A stretch of DNA of 33,575 nt from JAZDFC01 sp043808235. GTDB lineage: Bacteria; Bacteroidota; Ignavibacteria; Ignavibacteriales; Melioribacteraceae. The position numbers and the translations under genes were made by a program. The notes beneath the pieces are model-generated. The model made no database searches and had not been told where the DNA came from. It saw nothing but the letters and a program-made list of their open reading frames with translations. This document shows, in pieces, positions 1-8,028 of this stretch; position 1 is the first letter of the stretch; every line of letters starts with the position of its first letter. Location of the stretch: NCBI GenBank assembly GCA_043808235.1, contig JAZDFC010000071.1:1-33575 (forward strand), given 5' to 3'.

Positions 1-102
1 AGAGATTTATCAAAAAAGTGGACTATGCAAATTCAAAACTGGGCTGTTGTTCTTTCCCATTTATCTGTTATTTTTGAGGAGAGATTAAATGTTGTTCTTT
101 AA
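1..102 (+). CDS. IS256/Mutator-family transposase, C-terminal 33 residues (partial)
   Basis: Frame 1 is open from the first base to TAA at 100-102. The readable residues include SKKWTMQIQNW followed by a hydrophobic stretch and FEERL. This matches the conserved C-terminus of IS256-family DDE transposases, which commonly end with a KKWTMPIxNW motif and a short FxDR-like tail. The catalytic DDE residues are outside the window. The same codons occur in the inverted copy at the right end. Only the end of the gene is visible, so nothing can be said about whether the element is intact or active. Confidence 0.85.
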   Translation, partial: RDLSKKWTMQIQNWAVVLSHLSVIFEERLNVVL

Positions 103-114
103 CTGCTTTTCCCA

Positions 115-139
115 TTTACACAAATATCTTTACAGACTC
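115..139 (+). repeat. Terminal inverted repeat of the IS256-like element (left copy)
   Basis: The 25 bp begin TTTACACAAATATC and end ACAGACTC, a pattern typical of IS256-family tips. The repeat lies 12 bp after the transposase stop codon. The next base, 140, starts non-IS DNA that reads as the interrupted acetyltransferase gene. The 8-9 bp target duplication expected for this family cannot be checked because the other side of the element is missing. Confidence 0.75.
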
Positions 140-554
140 TTTTCAAAATCTAATCAAGTCGCTCGACGATGAATTGGACAGACGTTACGGAATAATAAAC
201 AAGCAGTACACTCCGTTCAATCAAATAGACTCAATCAAAAATGTGGTTGTTGCTTTCGACGATGATAAGTCGATCGGTTGCGGCTCATTCAAAAAATTTG
301 ACAATGACATGGTTGAGATTAAAAGAATGTTCGTAAAACCCGAAGCGCGCGGTAGCGGTGCAGCAAAACTAATTCTACTTGAACTTGAGAAATGGGCGGT
401 GGAATCGGGCTATAAAAGTTCTGTTCTCGAAACAGGGATTAAACAACCCGATGCAATTAAATTTTACGAGAAGAACGGATACAGCAAAATTGAAAACTAC
501 GGGCAGTATATCGGGAACAGTAACAGTGTGTGTATGAGCAAGAAATTATTGTAG
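140..554 (+). pseudogene. GNAT-family N-acetyltransferase, 5' end removed by IS insertion
   Basis: The reading frame is open from the IS junction at 140 to TAG at 552-554. It encodes about 137 residues of a GCN5-related acetyltransferase. Visible family features are a central VVVAFDDD strand, VEIKRMFVKPEARGSGAAK (the acetyl-CoA-binding R/Q-x-x-G-x-A loop), and a C-terminal half with AIKFYEKNGY and NYGQYIG. The residues just after the junction (FQNLIKSLDDEL) look like the first helix of this GNAT subfamily, so roughly 10-20 N-terminal codons, the start codon and the promoter are missing. A TTG at 174 could allow translation of a 126-residue product, but there is no good ribosome-binding site. 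The core fold is otherwise undamaged. The substrate is unknown. Confidence 0.75.
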
Positions 555-632
555 ATTGCAGCAGGCAGTTGGCAGCTCGCAGTAAAAACAAATTGTTTAA
601 TGGCTGAACTGTTGGATAGTTAAAGGATGTTG

Positions 633-678
633 AATGCCAAACTTCTCTGTTGCATTTTCCTGAAAGAAGTTGGGCATT
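633..678. terminator. Putative bidirectional terminator hairpin
   Basis: Two 16-base arms (633-648 and 663-678) pair with two mismatches around a 14-base loop. The right arm runs into a T tract on the plus strand. The hairpin lies between the convergent ends of the acetyltransferase remnant and the sirtuin gene, where a shared terminator would be expected. Bases 555-632 hold only a short GCAG-rich, loosely repetitive stretch and no gene. Confidence 0.5.
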
Positions 679-689
679 TTAAAAACCAA

Positions 690-1433
690 TTAATTCTCCT
701 TTATCCGCTTCACTTCTTCTAAAATTAGAGGAAGAATTTCCCCGGATTTTCCTATCAACGAGCAATCGACAGAGTGGGAAAGCTCGGTCGGTTCAATATT
801 AATTTCCACTACAAACGATCCGTACTGCTTTGCGGATACCGGAATGTATGCCGCAGGATAAACCACTGCGGAGGTTCCAATTACAAAACAAATATCGCTT
901 TGCATGGCTTTCTTTTCTGCTTCTTCAAATACACCGGCGGGAAGCTGCTCGCCAAACCAAACAACATCGGGACGAATTAATCCGCCGCATTTTTCGCATT
1001 TGGGCGCTTTGTTTTCGAATCCGGTTGCAGGAACATGATAATATGTTTCGCAATCAATGCAATAATTCCGTTCGATGTTTCCGTGAAGTTCAAGAATTTT
1101 TTTTGAGCATGCTCTGCCGTGGAGATTATCGACATTCTGTGTAACAACCGTAACGTTGTAAAATTTTTCTAATTCAACAATTGCATAATGCCCGGGATTG
1201 GGCTGAGTTTCATTTACAATTTTTCTACGGTACTGGTACCATTCCCAAACAAGATCGGGATTTTTCATGAATGCATTGAAGTTTGCTAATTCCTGCGGAC
1301 TTAGTTTATTCCAAATACCGCCTTCGCCTCTAAATGTAGGGATACCGCTTTCGGCAGACATCCCTGCGCCCGTAAATACAAGGATATCTTTTGCGGTTTT
1401 CAATCTTTCGATCAGCGTATCGGGAATAATCAT
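690..1433 (-). CDS. cobB: Sir2-family NAD-dependent protein deacylase (CobB/SIRT5-like)
   Basis: This 247-residue cytosolic enzyme removes acyl groups from lysines using NAD+. Visible motifs are the NAD-binding GAGMSAESGIPTFRG (residues 22-36), TQNVDNLH (98-105), the catalytic histidine in LELHGN (His117), a zinc ribbon with cysteines 125, 128, 146 and 149, and the GTSAVVYPAA segment. Tyr66 and Arg69 form the YxxR motif that in SIRT5 and E. coli CobB binds negatively charged acyl groups, so desuccinylase/demalonylase activity is likely besides deacetylation. The length is normal for bacterial class III sirtuins. It follows the TPR gene on the same strand after about 47 bases and is probably the last gene of the operon starting at 5391. 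The start is an ATG. Confidence 0.93.
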   Translation of the reverse strand: MIIPDTLIERLKTAKDILVFTGAGMSAESGIPTFRGEGGIWNKLSPQELANFNAFMKNPDLVWEWYQYRRKIVNETQPNPGHYAIVELEKFYNVTVVTQNVDNLHGRACSKKILELHGNIERNYCIDCETYYHVPATGFENKAPKCEKCGGLIRPDVVWFGEQLPAGVFEEAEKKAMQSDICFVIGTSAVVYPAAYIPVSAKQYGSFVVEINIEPTELSHSVDCSLIGKSGEILPLILEEVKRIKEN

Positions 1434-1480
1434 ATAATCTCTTCTTTACAAATCATCAATCGTCAACCAACAATCATAAT

Positions 1481-2266
1481 TTAATTCAGTTCTTCATCAA
1501 CTTCCTTCATCAATTCCTTTGCTTCTTTTTTCTTTTCAGAATCGTCTTCGTCTTCAATCGGGGATGAAAGCGCTTTCTTCAACATTTCCTTTGCAGTTTC
1601 AAAACGGTCTTCTTCCATTAAAGATGCGGCGTAATCAACATAAAACATAACAAAGTTCGGTTTTAGCTCTATTGCTTTTTTGTATTCTTTCAGAGCTATA
1701 TCGATATCAGCCCAGCCAAGTCCAAGCACAGCGCGTGCAGGCGCCCATTTTTCACTTATCTTAGCATGGGTTCTACCGAGAACATAGTGTGTAACACCTT
1801 GAATCTCATTACCTCCGTTGCCAAGCGAAATTGCTTTTTCGCAATCTTCCTTTACTTTATTTACCACACCTGCAACAGAAAAAACTCCCTTGAATAAAGC
1901 AATTTTTCCGTTTGCAATTGCGCGTCTTAAATAGCAAACTGATTGCTTCGGGTCCGCTTTAACAGCCCGCTCGGCAAAATCGAGCGCTTTCTGGAATACT
2001 GCAAGTTGTGCATCTTCCTGTGCGCCGTTATTAGCAGGCATGTGCTCGGCAATATCAACATATGCTCTGCTTATTCGCCACAACACTTCGTAATTATTAG
2101 TAAATTTTTTATCGGCTTCAAGATATGTTTCAAGTGCTTTTTGATTATTGAATTCCTTATAAAATTTATCGCCTTTTGTAATAAGGTCGTCCAAAGTTTG
2201 CGAATAAAAATTTGAAAATGAGACGCAAAGGAGAAGCATAAAAATGAAATAGATTTTTGTTTTCAT
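1481..2266 (-). CDS. Exported TPR-repeat protein of unknown function
   Basis: The 261-residue protein starts with a signal peptide (MKTKIYFIFMLLLCVSF, predicted cleavage near FYSQ, residues 19-23), so it is probably periplasmic. The rest is almost entirely helical with tetratricopeptide-like units: KGDKFYKEFNNQKALETYLEA around residues 31-51, DFAERAVKADPKQSVCYLRRA near 95-115, and EYKKAIELKPNFVMFYVDYAAS near 193-215. The C-terminus is highly charged (EDEDDSEKKKEAKE). TPR proteins of this type usually act as protein-binding scaffolds, but no partner can be named here. It lies 14 bases downstream of the YhaM-like gene and upstream of the sirtuin, suggesting co-transcription. The function is unknown. 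Confidence 0.8.
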   Translation of the reverse strand: MKTKIYFIFMLLLCVSFSNFYSQTLDDLITKGDKFYKEFNNQKALETYLEADKKFTNNYEVLWRISRAYVDIAEHMPANNGAQEDAQLAVFQKALDFAERAVKADPKQSVCYLRRAIANGKIALFKGVFSVAGVVNKVKEDCEKAISLGNGGNEIQGVTHYVLGRTHAKISEKWAPARAVLGLGWADIDIALKEYKKAIELKPNFVMFYVDYAASLMEEDRFETAKEMLKKALSSPIEDEDDSEKKKEAKELMKEVDEELN

Positions 2267-2280
2267 TGCATTACCCCGTT

Positions 2281-3276
2281 TTAATTGTCGAAAAGATCTT
2301 CTTTTGTAAATTCTTGATTTGCATCCTTACCGGGAATAAATAACGATGTGTTGATAAGCCCGATATATTTCGTCCATTTATTACCGGATTTTTCTTCGGC
2401 TTTAACTGCGGATTTGTATGCATTGGTTTTTGCACTTAATTCATCTGCATGATAAAGCACTATCGCCTCAACTGTCTTTGGCTCTACCGGCGAAGCCTGT
2501 TCAAGTTTGCCCTGGTGCGAAAGAACTAAATGCAAAAGTTGTGTTTTTAATTCTTCCGGAAAATTTTTAATCTTTTTTGTTTCGCTTTCAATTATGTTTG
2601 CTGCTATTACGATATGCCCAAGCAATCTCCCTTTATCCGTATAATCAAACGAAGGTTCAATTGTGAGCTCTTCCGTTTTACCGAGATCGTGAAGTATTGC
2701 GCCGGAGATAAGCAAGTCGCGATTTAAATTTTCATGGATATCGCACATCAAATCACATATCCGTATAATTTCCAGTGTGTGTTCAAGAAGTCCGTGCAAA
2801 TACGCGTGATGCCATGATTTGCCGGCAGGAACGCGAATATATTTTTCGAATCTCTCATCAGAAAGAATTGACTGAATTAATTTTTTAAGCGAAGGATTTA
2901 GAATTTTTTTTATTCTCGTTTCAAGTTCGTCGGTCATTTCATTCAAATCCCGGTTTGAACTTGGAAGAAAATCGCCGGGAATAACATTATCACTTTCGAG
3001 CGCAAGCCGGATCTTCTCAATTTTAATCTGCATCTGTCCCTGGTAGTCGTCAATAAGCCCAAGGATTTTTATTACGTTCCCCTCTTTCGCGCTCAAAATA
3101 AAATCGTCGAAGTTATCCCACATCTTTGCAGAAAGCGAAGCTGATTTATCCGACACAATCAGATTTAAATAAGGTTTGTTATTCCGGGCTGTTTTAACTT
3201 CAAGTCTGTTCAGCAATACAAAGTGGTTAACCTTATCGCCGGCGGCAAGAGTATTTAGTTCTTTTTGCTGTATCAT
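2281..3276 (-). CDS. YhaM-like 3'-5' exoribonuclease (OB-fold plus HD domain)
   Basis: This 331-residue protein has an N-terminal OB-fold nucleic-acid-binding domain (about residues 15-95, with YLNLIVSDKSASLSAKMW) and a C-terminal HD metal-dependent phosphohydrolase domain. The HD metal ligands are visible as WHHAYLHGLLEHT (156-167), LHDLGKT (His196-Asp197), LLGHIV, LSHQGKLEQASPVEP and YHADELSAK. This order matches YhaM of Bacillus subtilis, a 3'-5' exonuclease on RNA and single-stranded DNA. A ribosome-binding site AGGAAAG precedes the ATG. The gene follows the NusG paralogue by 15 bases, so an RNA-processing enzyme and a transcription elongation factor probably share a transcript. Exonuclease activity is inferred from homology alone. 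Confidence 0.85.
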   Translation of the reverse strand: MIQQKELNTLAAGDKVNHFVLLNRLEVKTARNNKPYLNLIVSDKSASLSAKMWDNFDDFILSAKEGNVIKILGLIDDYQGQMQIKIEKIRLALESDNVIPGDFLPSSNRDLNEMTDELETRIKKILNPSLKKLIQSILSDERFEKYIRVPAGKSWHHAYLHGLLEHTLEIIRICDLMCDIHENLNRDLLISGAILHDLGKTEELTIEPSFDYTDKGRLLGHIVIAANIIESETKKIKNFPEELKTQLLHLVLSHQGKLEQASPVEPKTVEAIVLYHADELSAKTNAYKSAVKAEEKSGNKWTKYIGLINTSLFIPGKDANQEFTKEDLFDN

Positions 3277-3291
3277 TTTTTCACTTTCCTA

Positions 3292-3822
3292 TTAAGGAAT
3301 ATCACGCCTTTTAACGACGCAATCTTTTGTTAACCAAACTACAACTGTCCGATTCAATGTTTCAATAGTAATTGCCAATTTCTTGTTATCAGTGGGAGAT
3401 TCAATTATAACACCACTTACCCCTTCGAATGGACCGGAAACAATTTCAACCGGGGAACCTTCTGTCAATCCCTCAACAACAAAAACATCGTCTCCTTTTT
3501 CGAGAATTTTCTTTAATCCGTCTATTTCAGAATCCGGAATAACTGAAGGCTTTCCATTAAAAAATATTGTGCGTATAACCGCCTCACGCTCAACCGAGAT
3601 AAGCCGTTCTCTCTCGTCGGCGTGAATAAAAATATATCCCCTAAACAACGGTTCGGTTACTTTTTTCTTTCTATCGCTCCACTGCCGCGTCCTCGTTATC
3701 GTAGGCAGAAAATATTCAACTCCGACTTCTTTTAGCTGTTCGGCGGCTTTAAATTCATGACGCGGTTTGGTATATAATGCAAACCACTTACGATCCGTTT
3801 TGTTTTCAATTGTTTCAGTCAT
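3292..3822 (-). CDS. NusG/RfaH/UpxY-type transcription antitermination factor paralogue
   Basis: The 176-residue protein has a NusG N-terminal domain (residues 11 to about 112) containing KWFALYTKPRHEFKAAEQL and EPLFRGYIFIH, and a KOW domain (about 122-150) with GSPVEIVSGPFEGVSG. Primary NusG normally sits between secE and rplK. This copy instead follows a histidine kinase gene, and its sequence resembles specialised paralogues (RfaH, UpxY, LoaP-like) that bind RNA polymerase and suppress pausing in selected operons. Its ATG directly follows the TAA stop of the kinase with no base in between, so translation is probably coupled. The target operon is not evident: no ops-like site or long polysaccharide cluster is seen in the window. 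Confidence 0.85.
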   Translation of the reverse strand: MTETIENKTDRKWFALYTKPRHEFKAAEQLKEVGVEYFLPTITRTRQWSDRKKKVTEPLFRGYIFIHADERERLISVEREAVIRTIFFNGKPSVIPDSEIDGLKKILEKGDDVFVVEGLTEGSPVEIVSGPFEGVSGVIIESPTDNKKLAITIETLNRTVVVWLTKDCVVKRRDIP

Positions 3823-5391
3823 TTATAAAACACATTTCTCTAGAGCTGCGCTAAGCTCTTTATAATCGAATGGCTTTTTTAAAAGAGTATCAACACCCAT
3901 CGAATTGTATTTCTTGACGATTTCTTCTTCAAGGTTTGCTGATGCGACAATTATGGGAATATATCCGTGCGGATCGCGTCTTCGAATCGCTTCAACAAGC
4001 TGCGTTCCATTCATAAGAGGCATAATATGATCGGTTATAATAACAGAAGGCATCGCTGTATTTAAAATAATGCTCATCGCTTCGTAACCGTTTTCAGCAT
4101 GCATAATTTCAAAACCTGTTAATGATTTTTCAATTATCATTCTATAAAGATCGCGCAGTTCGGCTTCATCTTCAACAATAAGAATAATATTTTTTGCTTC
4201 GGGAATTATAATGTGAAATTCGCTGCCCTCATTCAGCTTGGAATAAAACCAAATTGCCCCGCTGTGTTTTTCTATAATTTCTTTCACAAGAGTTAATCCA
4301 AGTCCGCTTCCTTTTTCGCCGTCTGTTCCTTCAAGCGAAAATTTCTGATCGATTTTGAACATCTTGGTTTGGTTCTCTTCCGAAATTCCAATCCCCTCAT
4401 CCTTTACAACTAACTCTAGCATTCCCTCCTTGAATTTATTTGCAGAGACAAAAACCCTTTTGCCCGCAGGAGTAAATTTGATTGAGTTACTTATGAGATT
4501 TGTGATGGCTTGACTTAAAAGTCGTTCATCGGCATTTACAAATAAATCCGGTGGTAAGTTAGGTTTTATCTCAATATTTTTTCTTATTGCTGAGCCAGTA
4601 AGTGTCGATACGCAATTCGATACAAGTGTTTTTACATTTAATCTTTTGGGATCGATCTGTATTCTGCCGGTTTGCAGACGCGACCAATCTAATAAATAGT
4701 TAATTAATTGAAGCTGGGTTTTCGCAGCATCATAAATATATTCAAGGTATTCATTTTTTTCTTCATCCGGAAGATCGTGTTCATTCAATAATATCTCTGA
4801 AAAACCAAGAAGACTTGTAAAAGGCGCCCGCAAATCGTGCGACACAATTGAAATAAATCTGTCTTTTGCTTTATTCAGTTCAACCAATCTGTCGTTCTCG
4901 GTTCTTAATTTATCTTCCGCTTCCCTAAAATTATTAATATTCCAAACTACACTTGTAAACTCTGTTATTCCGGATTTTTTCTCAGTCCTAATTTTTTCTT
5001 TTACCCAAATTATTTGCCCGTTTTTATTCTTTATCCGGTATGTGAAAGACATCGGGCTCTTGCTTTTATCATTTTCAAGTTCGGTTAATACCTTCCTAAC
5101 ATTTATCAAATCTTCATCATGAACAATCGACAATAATTTAGCGGGCATTTCATTGATTTCATCAATAGTATAGCCGGTGATATTTTTGATCGAATCGGAG
5201 TAGTGATTGACTTTGTTATCTGCCGAAATTTTCATCCAAAAGAAATCTTCGGAATGATTTAGCAGCCTGTCAATAGTTTTGTTATTTGAATCCCGTAAAA
5301 ATTCGGTAATAATACCTACTATTTTGTCATAAGACTCTTCGTCTTTTGCAAGATCTTTTAACTGTATAAAGTCTTTTTCGGATAATGGCAT
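3823..5391 (-). CDS. Cytosolic hybrid sensor histidine kinase (PAS-HisKA-HATPase-REC)
   Basis: This 522-residue soluble protein has an N-terminal helical region, a PAS domain (about residues 45-155, with YRIKNKNGQIIWVKEKIR), a HisKA domain with FISIVSHDLRAPF (phospho-acceptor His185), and a HATPase domain with an N box (NLISNSIKF, 298-306), DEGIGI (331-336) and GEKGSGLGL (358-366). It ends in a receiver domain (about 400-522) with the phospho-acceptor aspartate in ITDHIMP (Asp454) and KKP (Lys505-Lys506). There are no membrane segments, so it probably senses an internal cue. It has no DNA-binding output, so signalling must go through a partner. The NusG paralogue starts right after its stop codon and is an obvious candidate for a functional link. 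It is the first gene of the apparent five-gene operon. Confidence 0.92.
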   Translation of the reverse strand: MPLSEKDFIQLKDLAKDEESYDKIVGIITEFLRDSNNKTIDRLLNHSEDFFWMKISADNKVNHYSDSIKNITGYTIDEINEMPAKLLSIVHDEDLINVRKVLTELENDKSKSPMSFTYRIKNKNGQIIWVKEKIRTEKKSGITEFTSVVWNINNFREAEDKLRTENDRLVELNKAKDRFISIVSHDLRAPFTSLLGFSEILLNEHDLPDEEKNEYLEYIYDAAKTQLQLINYLLDWSRLQTGRIQIDPKRLNVKTLVSNCVSTLTGSAIRKNIEIKPNLPPDLFVNADERLLSQAITNLISNSIKFTPAGKRVFVSANKFKEGMLELVVKDEGIGISEENQTKMFKIDQKFSLEGTDGEKGSGLGLTLVKEIIEKHSGAIWFYSKLNEGSEFHIIIPEAKNIILIVEDEAELRDLYRMIIEKSLTGFEIMHAENGYEAMSIILNTAMPSVIITDHIMPLMNGTQLVEAIRRRDPHGYIPIIVASANLEEEIVKKYNSMGVDTLLKKPFDYKELSAALEKCVL

Positions 5392-5749
5392 TCTTTCTTC
5401 AATTATTCATTTGTAATTCAAATATAATAAATTATAGGGCAATACAGAATAATGGCAGGTGAAGAGGCAAATAGAATTCTGTTTACAATAAAACAAGAAT
5501 CAATGAGATAAAAGTCGCAATTTTATTTAAAGACTTTCTTTCTGGATCCGGAATGCCCAAGTATCTATTTGGCAAAAGAATTTGATTTGATACCCTCATT
5601 AATCTCTGGCTAATACTTCTAAAATTATATGATCGATTCAGATAAAAAAATCCTTCCATTAAATTGTTAATGGAAGGATTAAATTACGTGATGCTGAAAA
5701 TCAATTGTTAAAGGAAGAATTTAAAATTTCCCTTTTTGTTTGAAGACAG
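5392..5749. other. 358-bp intergenic region with no gene
   Basis: I see no coding region here. It contains a terminator hairpin at 5644-5680 for the lipoprotein gene on its right. On the minus strand there is also a lone TATATTTG element (5426-5419), which could be the -7 box of a Bacteroidota-type promoter for the hybrid kinase. No good -33 TTG/TTTG lies at the normal 19-20 base spacing, so that promoter assignment is weak. Confidence 0.5.
5644..5680 (-). terminator. Rho-independent terminator of the lipoprotein gene
   Basis: A perfect 12-bp stem (AATCCTTCCATT at 5649-5660 pairing with 5669-5680) encloses an 8-base loop. Read on the minus strand it is followed at once by a run of seven T (5650-5644). 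It lies about 70 bases after the stop codon of the lipoprotein gene at 5750-6148. Confidence 0.8.
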
Positions 5750-6148
5750 TTAAAATTGATTTTTTGCAGATATATTTACTTGTGCCCAAACATCAAAGGA
5801 TTTCTGATCGGAAAGTTTTTTGCCTTTAAAATGAACTCTCCAAAGTCCGCTAAGTTTTGGGTAAACAAAAGCATCTGTATAAGCCTGCCCCACAAGTAAC
5901 TGAAAATCACCAAGAGCAGTTACTCCATAAGATTGCTGCAATGGGTTTATAACTTCATAACTAAATAAGTAAACATCCATCGAGCAGTAGAACGCAAAAG
6001 CAAATTGAGGATCTACAGAAATAGTGCTTATAGTAAATGTTGGGTTTACAACAGGATCAACGATAGGATCAGTAGTCTTTTCATCCTCGCTACATCCTGC
6101 AACGAATGCGAACAATAAAATGAACAAAAAGTAAATTATTTTTTTCAT
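5750..6148 (-). CDS. Small predicted lipoprotein, function unknown
   Basis: The 132-residue product has a type II signal peptide: two lysines, a hydrophobic core and a lipobox FVAGC with the lipidated cysteine at residue 19. A flexible Asp/Pro/Val-rich linker follows (DPIVDPVVNP). The remaining roughly 90 residues look like a small beta-sandwich, with short alternating hydrophobic strands, LSGLWRVHFKGKK and FDVWAQVNIS near the end. I do not recognise the family. It has a strong ribosome-binding site (AAGGAG) and its own terminator, so it is probably a single-gene transcript. It should sit in the inner or outer membrane, exposed to the periplasm or the surface. Confidence 0.75.
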   Translation of the reverse strand: MKKIIYFLFILLFAFVAGCSEDEKTTDPIVDPVVNPTFTISTISVDPQFAFAFYCSMDVYLFSYEVINPLQQSYGVTALGDFQLLVGQAYTDAFVYPKLSGLWRVHFKGKKLSDQKSFDVWAQVNISAKNQF

Positions 6149-6343
6149 GTGCGGCTCCTTGCAATGTTATTTATTGTTGAGTTACATACTAATTTATTAT
6201 TGAACAACCTATTTTAGTATTTATGCGGACAAAGAACAAAAAGATGAAACATGAATTACATTCAATTCCAAACAGAACGAAACAAAGCCGGAAATAATTT
6301 AACAAAAAGGTAAACAAAAAGCATTAGCATATTTTCCAGTATA

Positions 6344-8023
6344 CTAATCTTCAAAAAAATTAGCCAGCAGCTCCTCAGTAGAGGTTGAGCTTACGTATTT
6401 AGTTACTTTCTCATGGTTAGTAAATTTCTGTGAGATTTCTGCCAATAGCTTGAGCTGAATTTGGGTGTCGTCTTCGGGAGTTAGGAGCATAAAGATAATT
6501 TTCGAAGGAATTTCGTCCGGGGCGTTAAAATCAATTCCGTTTTTACTAATAGCAATAGCAATCACCGGTTCGGGGAGTTTAATTCGAGCATGTGGCAAAG
6601 CAAGGTAACTGCCCAATCCGGTAGGCATTTGTTCTTCTCTCTGAATAACAGCATCGATTATTATTTTCTTGTTAATCTTTTTCTTTTGCGAGATAAGATT
6701 TGCAAGTTCATGGATTAGCTCGATTTTATTCGCCGCGCTCGAAAAGATAATCATTTCCTTTTTAATTATGGATTGCAAACCCAGTTTCTGTTTTGACTTT
6801 TTAATAAAAATACTCATCAATGGTGCGCTCGCAATCGAGGTTGTTAATGCCATAATTACTATAGCCACAAATAGTTTCTCGTTTATTAATCCCACATCAA
6901 GGGCTAACAATCCTAGTATAATTCCCATTGCCCCGCCTGAATTCATTCCAAATCCGATAACTAAAGCATCATCTTTTTTAAACCCTCCCATCAATGCTCC
7001 CGAGCTGCACCCAACAACCTTGGTTAAAAATGCGAGCGATGTTAAAATGATAACCATAACCAAGTCAAAATTCTCAATAAAGTTTACTCTTAATCCTATC
7101 GATATAAAAAATAAGGGTGCAAAAATATTGGTTACAAATTGCTGGATTATTTCGCGGGTTTCCTCTTTTAAATGAGTAGAATCTCCAATTGCTATTCCAA
7201 TAATAAAGGCTCCGAACACTGCGTTAATTCCAATATATTCTGTGAAAGCTGCCGCTAAAAAACCCAGAATTAAAATAAAATTCAGCATACCACCAGGAAA
7301 GCTTGCTTTATTCTGAACAATAGGAATCGTAAGGTTTATCAGTTTCCTTCCAATAAAAATGGTAAAGATTAAAAAAACGAAAATGAGTACAATAATATAT
7401 TCCACAGACAGACCGGATGTGTGTCCACCCAGCATTGATAATATAACGGAAAAAATCAGCCAGCCCGCCAGATCATTGAACATTGCTGAGGCAATAATGG
7501 TGTATCCGATATTTGTTTTAAATATATTTAAATCCATCAGTGTTCTTGCAACTACCGGCAAAGCTGTTATTGAAAGCGCTGTGCCAATAAATAAAGAAAA
7601 AATAAGAATTGGTGTTCCTTCGGTCGCTCCGAGTAAACCAGGAAAAAGACTCGCGAATATGCATCCTACTCCAAACGGCAAAGCGATCCCGAAAACACTA
7701 ATTAAAAAAGCAACTTTCCCTTGACTGATTAATACACGTAAATCTACTTCGAGTCCTGAAACCAAAAGTAACATAACAATGGCAAGGTGTGTTATGCCAC
7801 CTATTGCAATTGTGGTTACTGTAGAATTTACAAAGAGATAATTATAAACCGAAGGTAATATTCCGCCGAGAATTGTAGGCCCCAAAATTATCCCTGCAAT
7901 AATTTCGCCGATAACCATTGGCTGCTTTACTGCGCGCGCTAATTCGCTGAACAGCCGGGCAAACAATAGCATTACACTTATTGTTAATAAAAGGGTAACA
8001 ATATCGGAAGTATGGATTCCCAT
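6344..8023 (-). CDS. CPA2-type cation/proton antiporter fused to a PTS EIIA-like domain
   Basis: The N-terminal part (to about residue 405) is a polytopic membrane domain of the KefB/NapA (CPA2) antiporter family, with about 12 hydrophobic helices, the early segment QPMVIGEIIAGIILGPT and ALPVVARTLMDLNI. The C-terminal ~140 residues form a PTS EIIA type 2 (PtsN-like) domain containing GLGSYLALPHARI; His478 matches the phosphorylated histidine of EIIA. Such fusions occur in Bacteroidota and relatives and may tie ion transport to phosphorelay or nitrogen/carbon status. I chose ATG 8023, six bases after the upstream stop codon, over a longer TTG-initiated frame that would overlap the stress-protein gene. 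The ion (Na+ or K+) cannot be read from sequence. Confidence 0.88.
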   Translation of the reverse strand: MGIHTSDIVTLLLTISVMLLFARLFSELARAVKQPMVIGEIIAGIILGPTILGGILPSVYNYLFVNSTVTTIAIGGITHLAIVMLLLVSGLEVDLRVLISQGKVAFLISVFGIALPFGVGCIFASLFPGLLGATEGTPILIFSLFIGTALSITALPVVARTLMDLNIFKTNIGYTIIASAMFNDLAGWLIFSVILSMLGGHTSGLSVEYIIVLIFVFLIFTIFIGRKLINLTIPIVQNKASFPGGMLNFILILGFLAAAFTEYIGINAVFGAFIIGIAIGDSTHLKEETREIIQQFVTNIFAPLFFISIGLRVNFIENFDLVMVIILTSLAFLTKVVGCSSGALMGGFKKDDALVIGFGMNSGGAMGIILGLLALDVGLINEKLFVAIVIMALTTSIASAPLMSIFIKKSKQKLGLQSIIKKEMIIFSSAANKIELIHELANLISQKKKINKKIIIDAVIQREEQMPTGLGSYLALPHARIKLPEPVIAIAISKNGIDFNAPDEIPSKIIFMLLTPEDDTQIQLKLLAEISQKFTNHEKVTKYVSSTSTEELLANFFED

Positions 8024-8028
8024 AAATT

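Larger units (their letters stand above)
1..139 (+). mobile_element. Right-end fragment of an IS256-family insertion sequence
   Basis: This is the 3' end of an insertion sequence running off the left edge of the window. It holds the C-terminus of a Mutator-type transposase (stop at 100-102), a short non-coding stretch and a 25-bp terminal inverted repeat at 115-139. Bases 12-139 are identical to the reverse complement of 33448-33575, so the same element lies at both ends of the window in opposite orientation. The inner boundary at 139/140 is sharp, because identity with the other copy stops there. The family assignment rests on the transposase C-terminal residues and the repeat sequence. The rest of the element is outside the window. 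Confidence 0.85.

Noticed and set aside
556..582. GCAG-rich short direct repeats after the acetyltransferase remnant
   Set aside because: The units are only 5-8 bases and irregular; no spacer pattern or CRISPR-like structure.
3292..3822. Primary nusG
   Set aside because: No secE, rplK or rpoB neighbours are present and the domain details resemble RfaH/UpxY paralogues. A definite answer needs the rest of the genome.
6669..7724. Plus-strand open frames of 168 and 121 codons inside the antiporter gene
   Set aside because: They are antisense to a clear polytopic membrane protein with family motifs; the low-complexity translations match no family.
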